Positions 41,513 to 50,171 of a DNA stretch of 64,000 nucleotides are shown here, piece after piece. Both the position numbers and the translations under genes were made by a program. Numbering within the stretch: position 1 is the first letter of the stretch; each line of letters opens with the position of its first letter. The notes below the pieces were generated by a model. It searched no databases, was not told the DNA's origin, and saw only the letters and a list, made by a program, of their open reading frames with translations. The stretch is from NCBI GenBank assembly GCA_963678775.2, contig CAXXGR010000002.1:124001-188000 (forward strand), written 5' to 3'. The DNA is from JBFHIJ01 sp963678775 (lineage in GTDB: Bacteria; Bacteroidota; Ignavibacteria; Kapaibacteriales; UBA2268).

Positions 41513-44380
41513 ATGAAAAAGTCTACTCTAAAATATAACAACATATTGATGCTGATGGCAATGATGATTTTCACTTCCATTTCAGCATGGTCGGCAGTGC
41601 CCTCAGCACCGCAAGAGTTAGAAATTCCCGGGCAGGGTAAGCATATATCAAATGGAATATTTTTAGGATGGAAGATGTCGGATACTTCCCCATTATTTCA
41701 GGGTTTTGCATTCTATTTGGCAGAAGGTAGAACTCATCAAACTTCCGAATTTTCACTTGTAGATACTTTAGTCGGTTTATCCGGTGAAAATGCAAATGGT
41801 ATCGAGCATTTCTTTTATACACTAACCGGCATAGAAGCAGGTGATTATACGATATATGTGACGGCATACAATTCGGACGGAGAATCACTTGCGTCTAATT
41901 TTTTGGATGTAACTGTATTAAATCCCGAGGTTGAAAGCAATATATACTTTACTAATATATATCCTGAAAATTTAAAACTTGCAAAAAATAATCAGTGGAC
42001 TTTTGATCTAAAAGCTGAATCTCAAGATGACATCAACATCAAGTATAAACTTGGCGATGCTCCTGCAGGTGTCGAATTAAATGAGGCTACAGGAATGATT
42101 TTCTGGACTCCAACAGAAGCAGGCAAATACAGTATTTTATCTTATGCTTATGAAGAAGGAAATGAAGATAATGAATCATCGTTTTGGATTGATTTATACG
42201 TGTATAACTGCGATAATCCTCCTGTTTTTAATGGCACTCTTAGCAATGATCAAGGAGAGCTAATAAGACAAGGTAAAGTTTACTTATATTCGGCAGTGGT
42301 AGATCCTGTACTTGGATCCAAACAGTTTTGGAGCAAGATTGAAAATGGTAAATTCTCGATTGAAGCTGATGCAGATGAATATAGAATAGTAGTTTATGCT
42401 AATGGTCATAAACCATTTTATATACCAAATGAGGAAAATAAAGAAACTTTAAAACTGTCATGCGGCGAAGATGTGGATATGTCTTTTGAGTTAGAAAAAA
42501 ACGAATGGAACCAAGAATATATCAGATTTACTTCTAACCCTGTTTATCCTGACCACAAAACTACTGTAGGAGAGCACTGGAGCTTTGATTTTGATGCTGA
42601 AGCAAAAGAAGATAATATCGACATTAGATACTCCTTAAAGGATGCTCCTGAAGATATGGTAATTGATCCTTTGACAGGTATCGTTTCTTGGACTCCTTCT
42701 GAAAAAGGTTTCTTTAGATATACAGTAGAAGCCTTTGATAAAAACAATCAGACAAAAAAAGCTGTAATTGGTTCTTACGTAGAAGTAGTTTCGTGTCCTC
42801 AACCGATTATCGTAGCCGGGAGTGTAAATTACGAACCTGAAAAAGAAGGTGAGGACTTAGTCCCTGTCAGTAATGGTGCATTTGCTCTTTTAATTGGTAT
42901 TGATGAAAATGGTAATGCAAATGGTTCAAGACAATATAGCTCTGAAATCAAAGATGGACATTATTCTATAGAAGCAGATGCAGGAAATTATGTACTTTAT
43001 TTTAGTGGATGTGGTGCATTCCTTGACGAATACTGGTCTGATGCTTCTAAAATCCAAGATGCTCAAGTATTAGAATTAGAATGTGGCAAATCTTATAGCT
43101 ATAATGAATTAGTAGAGTTACATGAGTTTCCGAAGATGTATAAAGTATCGGGTAGAGTTACTGATGAAGATACAGGAGAAGGTATACCGTATGCGTTTGT
43201 CGAGGCACTGATGAATACTAATCAAACATTTAGACTAACTTCAATCCAAAGAGCTGATGAAAATGGATATTATGAAGCTAATTTGAATGACCAGTACGAG
43301 TATGTATTTCGAGCTTCTTCTGAAGCTTTTATGACTACTCCTGAACAGGATTCTGTAAGTGTTGATTACTATCTTCCTGAATATTATGCTAATGTGACAG
43401 ATATTACAGAAGCTACTACAATCTCTTTGACAGAAGATATAGAAAATATGGACTTTGCACTTACTAAATCTATGGATTATGAAAATTCATTAGCAGGCAG
43501 TATTGTTGACTCGGATGGGAACATTCTACGTTATACTTTTGTATCTGCATTTATGCTTGACAAACAATCAGATAATAAAGAACATGTAAAAATGTCTTTT
43601 ACTGCTCAGACAGATAAGAATGGCAACTTTTCTTTTAATAATTTGATGCCGGGAGATTATATTTTATTAGCCTACCCATTATATCAAGCATTAGCTTCAG
43701 GCTACTATGTTGACAGTGAATCGTCAACTTTGAGCTGGAAGGACGCTACGCGTATTAATATCCAGTCAGGTTCTGAAATTTCAGGGAAAGTAATTAAATT
43801 GCTAAAAATTACCAGAGTCATAGGAAACGGTTCTATTACCGGAATAATTAGCAAAAATAGTAGCAATGGTGGCATTGTGGAAGGTAGCGGCGATCCAGTT
43901 AGTGGTGCAATAGTATATACCATTACCGATGATGGTGAATTAGTTGAGTGCCAACGAACTGATAACTTTGGAGGTTTTAGCGTAGAGAATTTGGAAGTTG
44001 GAAGCTATAATATTAGAATAGATAAAATAGGATTTGATCAACTATCCTTATGGGCTGATATAAATAATAACAATAAGCATATTAATATCGAAACAATCAG
44101 CTTTAACGATAATACTACTTCTGTAAACGATCAAGTTCTTGCTGAAGTAAGTCTTTATCCAAATCCTGCCGTTTCATACTTAACAGTGAACTTAGGCACT
44201 TTAACAAATGATGCAAATATCAGCTTAGTAGACCTTACAGGCGTTGCTTTGTACAAAGGCACTGTTTCGTCCAATGAGAACCATAAAATAGATGTAGAAG
44301 ACATAACATCAGGCATGTACTACCTCAAAGTTATCATCGGAGAAGAAGTAACAGTTCTTCCGGTATCTATAACAAAATAA
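41513..44380 (+). CDS. Large T9SS-secreted modular surface protein, paralogue B
   Basis: 955 residues with the same domain order as paralogue A: signal peptide (MLMAMMIFTSISAWSA), fibronectin III-like region (VPSAPQELEIPG), He_PIG (GVELNEATGMIFWTPTEAG), regulatory-like (NGTLSNDQGELIRQGKVYLY), He_PIG (MVIDPLTGIVSWTPSEKG), SGRVTDEDTGEGIPYAFVEA, and a C-terminal type A sorting domain (EVSLYPNPAVSYLTVNLG to VLPVSITK). The bodies are recognisably homologous but well diverged; the final 66 codons are almost identical at the DNA level. The two genes have separate terminators and a 474-bp spacer, so each is probably transcribed on its own. Function unknown. Confidence 0.9.
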   Translation: MKKSTLKYNNILMLMAMMIFTSISAWSAVPSAPQELEIPGQGKHISNGIFLGWKMSDTSPLFQGFAFYLAEGRTHQTSEFSLVDTLVGLSGENANGIEHFFYTLTGIEAGDYTIYVTAYNSDGESLASNFLDVTVLNPEVESNIYFTNIYPENLKLAKNNQWTFDLKAESQDDINIKYKLGDAPAGVELNEATGMIFWTPTEAGKYSILSYAYEEGNEDNESSFWIDLYVYNCDNPPVFNGTLSNDQGELIRQGKVYLYSAVVDPVLGSKQFWSKIENGKFSIEADADEYRIVVYANGHKPFYIPNEENKETLKLSCGEDVDMSFELEKNEWNQEYIRFTSNPVYPDHKTTVGEHWSFDFDAEAKEDNIDIRYSLKDAPEDMVIDPLTGIVSWTPSEKGFFRYTVEAFDKNNQTKKAVIGSYVEVVSCPQPIIVAGSVNYEPEKEGEDLVPVSNGAFALLIGIDENGNANGSRQYSSEIKDGHYSIEADAGNYVLYFSGCGAFLDEYWSDASKIQDAQVLELECGKSYSYNELVELHEFPKMYKVSGRVTDEDTGEGIPYAFVEALMNTNQTFRLTSIQRADENGYYEANLNDQYEYVFRASSEAFMTTPEQDSVSVDYYLPEYYANVTDITEATTISLTEDIENMDFALTKSMDYENSLAGSIVDSDGNILRYTFVSAFMLDKQSDNKEHVKMSFTAQTDKNGNFSFNNLMPGDYILLAYPLYQALASGYYVDSESSTLSWKDATRINIQSGSEISGKVIKLLKITRVIGNGSITGIISKNSSNGGIVEGSGDPVSGAIVYTITDDGELVECQRTDNFGGFSVENLEVGSYNIRIDKIGFDQLSLWADINNNNKHINIETISFNDNTTSVNDQVLAEVSLYPNPAVSYLTVNLGTLTNDANISLVDLTGVALYKGTVSSNENHKIDVEDITSGMYYLKVIIGEEVTVLPVSITK
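44183..44380 (+). repeat. Near-identical T9SS tail, copy B
   Basis: Partner of 40841-41038; see there. Differences are scattered single substitutions, with no indel. Confidence 0.85.
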
Positions 44381-44409
44381 AACAGATTAATCATATTTTA
44401 TAAATCAAT

Positions 44410-44442
44410 AGGAGTGCTCTTAACTGAGTACTCCTTTTTTTT
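44410..44442 (+). terminator. Rho-independent terminator after paralogue B
   Basis: A 10-bp stem (AGGAGTGCTC at 44410-44419 with 44426-44435, one wobble) is followed by a T-run. It is homologous to the terminator of paralogue A. Confidence 0.88.
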
Positions 44443-44583
44443 ATGTGCACAGCATGTGTATCAACTCTAGGGTGAAAGTATCTATGTATATACCTCGGTT
44501 GGACAAAATAACTTTTTGGGTAAGTACTTTGAAGAAGCATATCTACATATAAATAATATTCTAACTTCAGAGCTTTTACCTAT

Positions 44584-45930
44584 TTAGTCAAAGATTTTGA
44601 ATAGATTTAACAGAATGATAAAGATAGTTATAGGGATAATATATTTAATTGAAATCTGCCATATTTTGCTAATTTTAGTAAAATGTTTCGACCCGTTTTT
44701 CAGCTCTTCAGCTGCCTTATCTGCACCCCATACCCATCCGACAAATATACACAACAATAATGCACCAAGAGCCAAAGACAAATCCCCAAACAGAAAACTC
44801 ATCTGACTAAGAAAATCAGGGGAAGTAAAGTGCTCACCAATAAGTCCAAAATTTGTAAGCGAATCTACAGCACCCTGCGATAAAGCGGCAGGCAGACCAA
44901 TAAGAAATGTAATAAAAGCTACTATCCAAACTAATTTTTTCCTACTTAACTTAGTTGAGTCCACAAAATACGATACTGGCACTTCCAGTAGCGAAATAGT
45001 GGAAGTTAAAGCTGCTATAGAGAGGAGAATGAAAAATGCAGCTCCTACTATCTCTCCGGCAGGCATATTAGTAAAGAGTTTTGGAAAAACTACAAATACG
45101 AGTGTCGGGCCTGCCTGCGGATCTTCGCCTAATGCAAAAAGAGCCGGGAAAATAATTAAACCTGACATTATGGCTATAAGAGTATCAAATCCGGCAATGT
45201 ATAAGCCTGACTCTGCGATATCTTCCTTTTTAGTCAAATAGCTGCCATAGGTTACCATTAGCCCCATGCCAAGGCTTAAAGAGAAAAATGCCTGACCTAA
45301 TGCACTCATCACAGCTTTTCCGGTAATTTTGGAGAAGTCAGGATTTAGATAAAAATCAAGACCTTTAGATGCGCCTTCCAAATTATTTGAATAGATTGTC
45401 AGAGCAAAAAGTATCAGGAGCAACACAGGCATCAGCACCTTGCCTGCCTTTTCGATACCTCCTGATACCCCCTTAGATACTATCAAAGCAGTTAGGGACA
45501 TAAAAAATGCAAAAAGACTTATCACATATACCGGGTTTGCTATAAATTCAGAAAAACTACTAGTATCTGCAACAGCGGTCTTATAGATATACCCAACTGT
45601 CCAGCCCGCAATTACTCCATAAAAGGCGAGTATACCAGTTCCTGTTAAGATTCCTAAAGCTCCAATCCATTTCCAGTATGATTCCGGTTGAATAGTATTT
45701 ATGGCTCCGATGGCATTTTGATTAGAGTGCCTACCCAGTGCAAACTCTGCATATAAGTATGGCAATCCAATAATAAATACAAAAAAGATATATAATAGTA
45801 CAAAAGCTGCACCACCGTTTTCACCAACTGTGTACGGGAATCTCCAAATATTACCCAGGCCGATAGCCGAACCTGCTGCCGCAAAAATAAAACCGAGCTT
45901 AGAGCCCCATTGTTCTCTCTGAACTCCCAT
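44584..45930 (-). CDS. Neurotransmitter:sodium symporter (NSS) family transporter
   Basis: 448 residues from the ATG at 45930, so that the protein begins MGVQREQWGSKLGFIFAAAG as in the family; further upstream ATGs at 45933 and 45969 are less likely. About 11-12 membrane helices. NSS marks: SAIGLGNIWRFPYTVGENGGAAF (Na+ and substrate site of helix 1), GLPYLYAEFALGR, and SLGMGLMVTYGSY. Bacterial members such as LeuT, TnaT and MhsT import amino acids with sodium. Given tnaA 7 kb away a tryptophan role is conceivable, but the substrate cannot be read from sequence. Confidence 0.92.
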   Translation of the reverse strand: MGVQREQWGSKLGFIFAAAGSAIGLGNIWRFPYTVGENGGAAFVLLYIFFVFIIGLPYLYAEFALGRHSNQNAIGAINTIQPESYWKWIGALGILTGTGILAFYGVIAGWTVGYIYKTAVADTSSFSEFIANPVYVISLFAFFMSLTALIVSKGVSGGIEKAGKVLMPVLLLILFALTIYSNNLEGASKGLDFYLNPDFSKITGKAVMSALGQAFFSLSLGMGLMVTYGSYLTKKEDIAESGLYIAGFDTLIAIMSGLIIFPALFALGEDPQAGPTLVFVVFPKLFTNMPAGEIVGAAFFILLSIAALTSTISLLEVPVSYFVDSTKLSRKKLVWIVAFITFLIGLPAALSQGAVDSLTNFGLIGEHFTSPDFLSQMSFLFGDLSLALGALLLCIFVGWVWGADKAAEELKNGSKHFTKISKIWQISIKYIIPITIFIILLNLFKIFD

Positions 45931-46011
45931 CATAACTCCTAAGCAATTATGTATAGTGATATCTAACACAAAAGTAGTGATAACTGAATTAACTATAAAG
46001 GAAAGTAGAAA

Positions 46012-46052
46012 TAAAAAAAGGCAGATTCAGTTATAAACTTAAGAATCTGCCT
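46012..46052 (-). terminator. Rho-independent terminator for the coaBC/pseudogene transcript
   Basis: On the minus strand a perfect 10-bp stem (AGGCAGATTC with its complement, 46019-46028 and 46043-46052) is followed by seven T. It lies ~370 bp beyond the last recognisable codon of the pseudogene, which marks where the intact gene probably ended. Confidence 0.8.
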
Positions 46053-46419
46053 AATCTGTTTTCTATTCAAGGAGCATGTGAATACGAAAATCATCTTGTT
46101 TAATATTTAGTACGCCTAATAAAATATTTGGTTCAATAACAAATTCGCATCACATAATATAGACACTTTACATACTGAAAAAGTTACACATAAATTTACG
46201 ATTCTACTTAAAAATATTACAATTAATATCATTAATAGTTATATAAGTAATTGTAGCATCACTTTTTCTCATAAAGATAATCTCTTAGCTTTAGATATAA
46301 TCCACCTGCTGATTTTTTTGCAACTTTCTTAAGATTCCAATAGAACCACTGCCCAAAGCAAGTCCCAAAATTTCCGGCTGCCAAATTTGCCAGAAAATGA
46401 GCTTACCAGATGAGTTCTT
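46053..46419. other. Probable non-coding debris of a decayed gene
   Basis: 367 bp with no convincing frame. A minus-strand stretch (about 46262-46360) still reads GQWFYWNLKKVAKKSAGG, which may be the decayed tail of the formyltransferase-like gene. AT-rich remainder. Confidence 0.35.
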
Positions 46420-46692
46420 TCAAAGTTTATGCGATAAGAGTGATGCACTGACACCACCATCACCAAATAAAGCATAAAAGGCTTTTTGCTTGTACCATAG
46501 TCTAAATATGGTAACATCTATAAAACCTAAGATACCGCTTCTCTTTATTTAACGCTTTACTCTGCGCATGAATCGTCCCGGTTTTTCTTTAATAATTACT
46601 ATTCCAAGCAAATCACTAAACGAGTCCATCCATCGGCTCAGTCCTTCCGAATCAAATTTTGCTCCTTCGTGGCAGATAAGTACTGTTTTCAT
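46420..46692 (-). pseudogene. Formyltransferase-like gene remnant, nonsense-disrupted
   Basis: From the ATG at 46692 the minus strand reads MKTVLICHEGAKFDSEGLSR, then WMDSFSDLLGIVIIKEKPGRFMRRVKR, and stops at TAA (46549-46551). The same frame continues IKRSGILGFIDVTIFRLWYKQ up to a second stop at 46420. This is the amino end of the formyltransferase-like family related to methionyl-tRNA formyltransferase (CHEG and the Arg-rich RRVKRE-I linker). Changing TAA to GAA would restore the frame. The catalytic H-P-G/D domain is not found, so the gene is dead. It follows coaBC by 65 bp on the same strand. Confidence 0.65.
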
Positions 46693-46757
46693 TTATTCTA
46701 TCTAAATATTACAAAATTGAAACATCTAAGAAAGTGGTGTCCGCAAGTCTTCGCAAT

Positions 46758-48137
46758 TTACTTATTATGCAACTCAGCAGTTTTATCAATTATTATCTTT
46801 GCACACTCTGTTTTGCTCATTGGAGGGTATTGGGTTTCGCCTGCTCCTTTTATAAGTAATGTAATCGTATTCATATCTATCCCAAAGCCACTCTGAGGTC
46901 TGGAAGCAGAATTAACAACTATCATATCTGCATTTTTTGATTTTAATTTCTCTCTGCCATATTCTATTTCGTTGACAGCTTCGAGAGCAAAACCTACCAG
47001 AGTCTGATTCTTTTTCTTCTTTTTGCCCAAAGAGGCTAAAATGTCCTGAGTTTCTACTAACTGTAGAGTAAGCTCAGGGCCGGTTTCACTTTTTTTCAAT
47101 TTTCCGTCAAAAGGCTTTTTCAAAGTATAGTCAGCCACTGCTGCACACATAATTCCTATATCTGCATCCGGAAATTCCACTACTGTAGCATCATACATCT
47201 CTTGCGCAGTGTACACATTAATAGTAGTGACACCTTCAGGCGGATTGATGCTCACAGGCCCTGAGACCAACACAACATTGGCTCCTGCATTTCTTGCAGA
47301 GGTAGCGATTGCATATCCCATTTTTCCCGAGGAATGATTCCCTAAAAATCTCACATCATCTATTTTCTCATGAGTCGGACCTGCAGTTATAACTACTTTC
47401 TTACCTTTTAGAGTTTGAGGCTGATTTTTTTCGGCTATGGTTTTTTTCATCTGCTCCAATTGAATCGCAGCATTTAGCTTGTCTGCATCATGATTATCAT
47501 TAATGACTTTAGGAGGTGAAGGTATTATGCTACTATCTTGCATAAAGACTCTTTCGGAGTGCTCTTCGTAAACCCAGCCTTTAAGCGCTCTATATACATA
47601 ATCTATCACTACACTAATATCCGGCAACCTACCCGGTCCAATAATTCCACTGGAAAGTTCACCTTCTCCCGGAGGTATGATTAAAGCTCCGTCAGCCTGC
47701 ATCTGTCTGATGTTTCTTTGGGTTGAAGGATTGAGCCACATAGTTGAGTCCATAGATGGAGCTATCAGCAAAGGGAGCTCTCTAGGCAATGCAGTAATTA
47801 CAGTAGTCAGAGCATTGTCGCAAATTCCATTTGCAAGCTTGCCGAGTGTGGTTGCTGAGCATGGCGCAATAAGAGCCAAATCAGCCCAGTGAGCTAACTG
47901 TATATGCCACGCGCCACTATCCTGTAAATCTTTATCAAACATTTCCACAGCAACCGGGTTACGAGACACATTGGTAAGAGTCATAGGAGTAACGAAGTTC
48001 TTTGCCGAAGGAGTCATGATAACATTGACATGCGCACCTAATTTAATAAGTTCCCTGACGATAAGGGGACTTTTATACGCCGCTATAGAAGCAGTAACGC
48101 CAAGCAGAATTTTTTTATTTTTAAATATTGATTCCAT
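46758..48137 (-). CDS. coaBC: Bifunctional phosphopantothenoylcysteine decarboxylase / phosphopantothenate-cysteine ligase
   Basis: 459 residues, steps 2 and 3 of coenzyme A synthesis from pantothenate. The N-terminal CoaC flavoprotein domain has LLGVTASIAAYKSPLIVREL, the WADLALIAPCSATTLGKLANG region and PSMDSTMW. The C-terminal CoaB domain (from about 245) starts LKGKKVVITAGPTHEKIDDVRFLGNHSSGKMGYAIA, with AAVADYTLKK, and KNADMIVVN. Two details are unusual. The CoaC substrate loop, P-A-M-N in most species, is PSMD, and the loop that often bears the catalytic Cys reads GELSSGIIGPGRL with no Cys. Asp and Ser variants occur in Bacteroidota as I recall, so this is noted, not taken as loss of function. 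Confidence 0.93.
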   Translation of the reverse strand: MESIFKNKKILLGVTASIAAYKSPLIVRELIKLGAHVNVIMTPSAKNFVTPMTLTNVSRNPVAVEMFDKDLQDSGAWHIQLAHWADLALIAPCSATTLGKLANGICDNALTTVITALPRELPLLIAPSMDSTMWLNPSTQRNIRQMQADGALIIPPGEGELSSGIIGPGRLPDISVVIDYVYRALKGWVYEEHSERVFMQDSSIIPSPPKVINDNHDADKLNAAIQLEQMKKTIAEKNQPQTLKGKKVVITAGPTHEKIDDVRFLGNHSSGKMGYAIATSARNAGANVVLVSGPVSINPPEGVTTINVYTAQEMYDATVVEFPDADIGIMCAAVADYTLKKPFDGKLKKSETGPELTLQLVETQDILASLGKKKKKNQTLVGFALEAVNEIEYGREKLKSKNADMIVVNSASRPQSGFGIDMNTITLLIKGAGETQYPPMSKTECAKIIIDKTAELHNK

Positions 48138-48482
48138 ACTGATTTAGCTATTTGAATGTTTAATTTGTTTGGATTATTATTTGAAAAAATACAGATAAAA
48201 CGGCAAATTTCAAAGCTTTCACGTAACATAATATAGTACAAGCTTTATTAATATAGCAGTATTTATTGGCTCGTTTATAAAATCAATAGATTTGCTGCCA
48301 ATTTATAGACAAGCCATAAACATATTTAGCTTAGAGATTAAAAAAAATTATATACACTAACTTGCATTTATGTCTTTATTTTTTACTAATTTGCAAGCTT
48401 AGGCAAGTGGCGTTTTGAATTATGTTTTCCACGGCATGTAAAGCTACTTTGCATTATTGAACTAATAAAGAAGAAACATAAG
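48138..48482. other. Divergent intergenic region between coaBC and der
   Basis: 345 bp, AT-rich, presumably with promoters for both divergent genes. No gene, RNA or repeat recognised. Confidence 0.45.
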
Positions 48483-49802
48483 ATGAACGTAGTTGCTATA
48501 GTAGGCAGGCCTAACGTAGGTAAATCTACTCTTTTTAATAGATTGACAATGTATAAATCTGCAATAGTTGAGTCCGAACCGGGCGTAACCAGAGATAGGA
48601 TTTATGGCAAATCCGAATGGAACGGTAAAATATTTACTCTAATCGATACCGGTGGATTTATTCCCGGCAATGAGAATACTATGGAAAAAGCCATTCGTGA
48701 GCAAGCAATGATTGCTGTGGAAGAAGCTGATTCTATCATCTTCTTAGTTGATTCAAGAGATGGTGTTACTCCGTTTGATCAAGACATAGCAGTATTGCTC
48801 AGACGCTCTAAAAAGCCCGTTACTCTGGTTGTTAACAAATGCGATAACAACAACTTGGAAGATTTTGCTTATGAATTCTGGAATTTAGGTTTAGATCAGC
48901 CTTATCCTATATCTGCAATAAACGGACATAATACAGGCGATTTCTTAGATAAAGTAGTGGAACCTCTTAAATCAGAAAACAATGAAGACGAGGACAAGAG
49001 GCTGAAAGTTGCCTTTATTGGCAGGCCTAACGTTGGCAAATCTTCTCTTACGAACGCTCTATTGGGTCAAGACAGAATGATTGTTACTGACATACCGGGC
49101 ACTACTCGCGATGCAGTAGATTCGATAATTAAATACTACGGTGAAGAAATTGTTCTAATTGATACTGCAGGGCTAAGAAGAAGAACCCACATTAAAGAAA
49201 ATGTGGAGATGTATAGCACTTTTCGTACATCACGAGCTATTGAGCGTTGCGACATAGCAGTTTTATTAGTAGATGCCACACGCGGCTTAGAAGATCAGGA
49301 CAAGCGAATACTGAACCAAGCAGAAACTGCACGCAAAGGCCTAATCATGGCTATTAATAAATGGGATTTGGTAGAAAAAGACCACAAAACTTCTATTGAG
49401 TTTACTAAGAAAATCAGAGAAGATTTAAAAACTTTCGACTATGTTCCCATAGTTTTTATCTCTGCTGAAACTAAGCAAAGAATTGCTAAAGTGCTTGATA
49501 TATCTAAAGAAATTAAAGAACATAGAACCTTTAGAATTAAAACCTCTGAGCTTAATCAGAAGTTACTTCCTTTGCTGGAAAGAACTCCTCCTCCGAATAT
49601 CAAAGGAAGAGATTTGAGAATCAATTATGTAACTCAAGTGAGCAGTGAACCTCCTGTTTTTGCATTTTTCTTGAATTTCCCTGAGCATCTTCCGGATTCA
49701 TATAAAAGATTTATGGAACGTCAAATGCGTCAGGTATGGAATTTTGAAGGAACTCCTATTTCTTTTGTTTTCCGTAAAAAGAACAAAGATAAATCTGAGT
49801 AA
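48483..49802 (+). CDS. der: Ribosome biogenesis GTPase Der (EngA)
   Basis: 439 residues with two tandem GTPase domains and a C-terminal KH-like domain, the layout unique to Der. First domain: GRPNVGKST, DTGG, and NKCD. Second: GRPNVGKSS, DTAGLRRR and NKWD. The KH-like part spans about 360-439 (RTPPPNIKGRDLRINYVTQ). It acts in 50S ribosomal subunit maturation. Monocistronic, with its own terminator. Confidence 0.96.
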   Translation: MNVVAIVGRPNVGKSTLFNRLTMYKSAIVESEPGVTRDRIYGKSEWNGKIFTLIDTGGFIPGNENTMEKAIREQAMIAVEEADSIIFLVDSRDGVTPFDQDIAVLLRRSKKPVTLVVNKCDNNNLEDFAYEFWNLGLDQPYPISAINGHNTGDFLDKVVEPLKSENNEDEDKRLKVAFIGRPNVGKSSLTNALLGQDRMIVTDIPGTTRDAVDSIIKYYGEEIVLIDTAGLRRRTHIKENVEMYSTFRTSRAIERCDIAVLLVDATRGLEDQDKRILNQAETARKGLIMAINKWDLVEKDHKTSIEFTKKIREDLKTFDYVPIVFISAETKQRIAKVLDISKEIKEHRTFRIKTSELNQKLLPLLERTPPPNIKGRDLRINYVTQVSSEPPVFAFFLNFPEHLPDSYKRFMERQMRQVWNFEGTPISFVFRKKNKDKSE

Positions 49803-49830
49803 TATATTGCAGATAAATAGATGTTAAGCG

Positions 49831-49861
49831 AAAGGCTCTTGTCTCTACAGGAGCCTTTTTG
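49831..49861 (+). terminator. Rho-independent terminator after der
   Basis: A 12-bp stem (49831-49842 with 49847-49858, one wobble; core AAAGGCTC) is followed by a T-run. Confidence 0.82.
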
Positions 49862-49873
49862 CAGTTATTGCAA

Positions 49874-50037
49874 AAATGTCGTTAGAAATAATGAAAATGG
49901 CTTTAAGTAGTTGAATGGCAAGGGGTTGAAACCCCTTGTTCAATAAGCGATAACGTAATATTTTCATACAGTGAAAGTAAGCATGCTCGTTGGTTCTACG
50001 GTCATTTATAGCACTATAATGACAGCTGATTACAAAT
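49874..50037 (+). mobile_element. MITE-like element, copy 3
   Basis: 164 bp, nearly identical in its interior to copy 5 (62913-63076): same GGCAAGGGGTTGAAACCCCTTG palindrome, TTCAATAAGCGATAACG, and GTGAAAGTAAGCATGCTCG. Ends are AAATGTCGTTAGA and GCTGATTACAAAT; the right one is diverged. It directly follows the der terminator. A minus-strand frame of ~70 codons inside it recurs in copy 5, but it follows the repeat and is not a gene. Confidence 0.75.
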
Positions 50038-50171
50038 CCTGTATTAATATACATTGATTGCTAAGTACATATTTTTACCAAGACTTAGATAAATTATATG
50101 TTTGTTTTATAGAATATTGTTTTTATTTTGTAAAACTCTAGTTAATATCTTTCAAATATTGTTTTTATACA

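Noticed and set aside
46329..46517. 62-codon minus frame in the gap after the coaBC pseudogene
   Set aside because: Lies across the decayed formyltransferase-like gene in another frame; its ATG falls in that gene's remnant.
49845..50054. A ~70-codon minus-strand frame with a near-identical copy at 62737-63174
   Set aside because: Both frames simply follow the MITE-like repeat (copies 3 and 5). The similarity is DNA repeat identity, not protein conservation.
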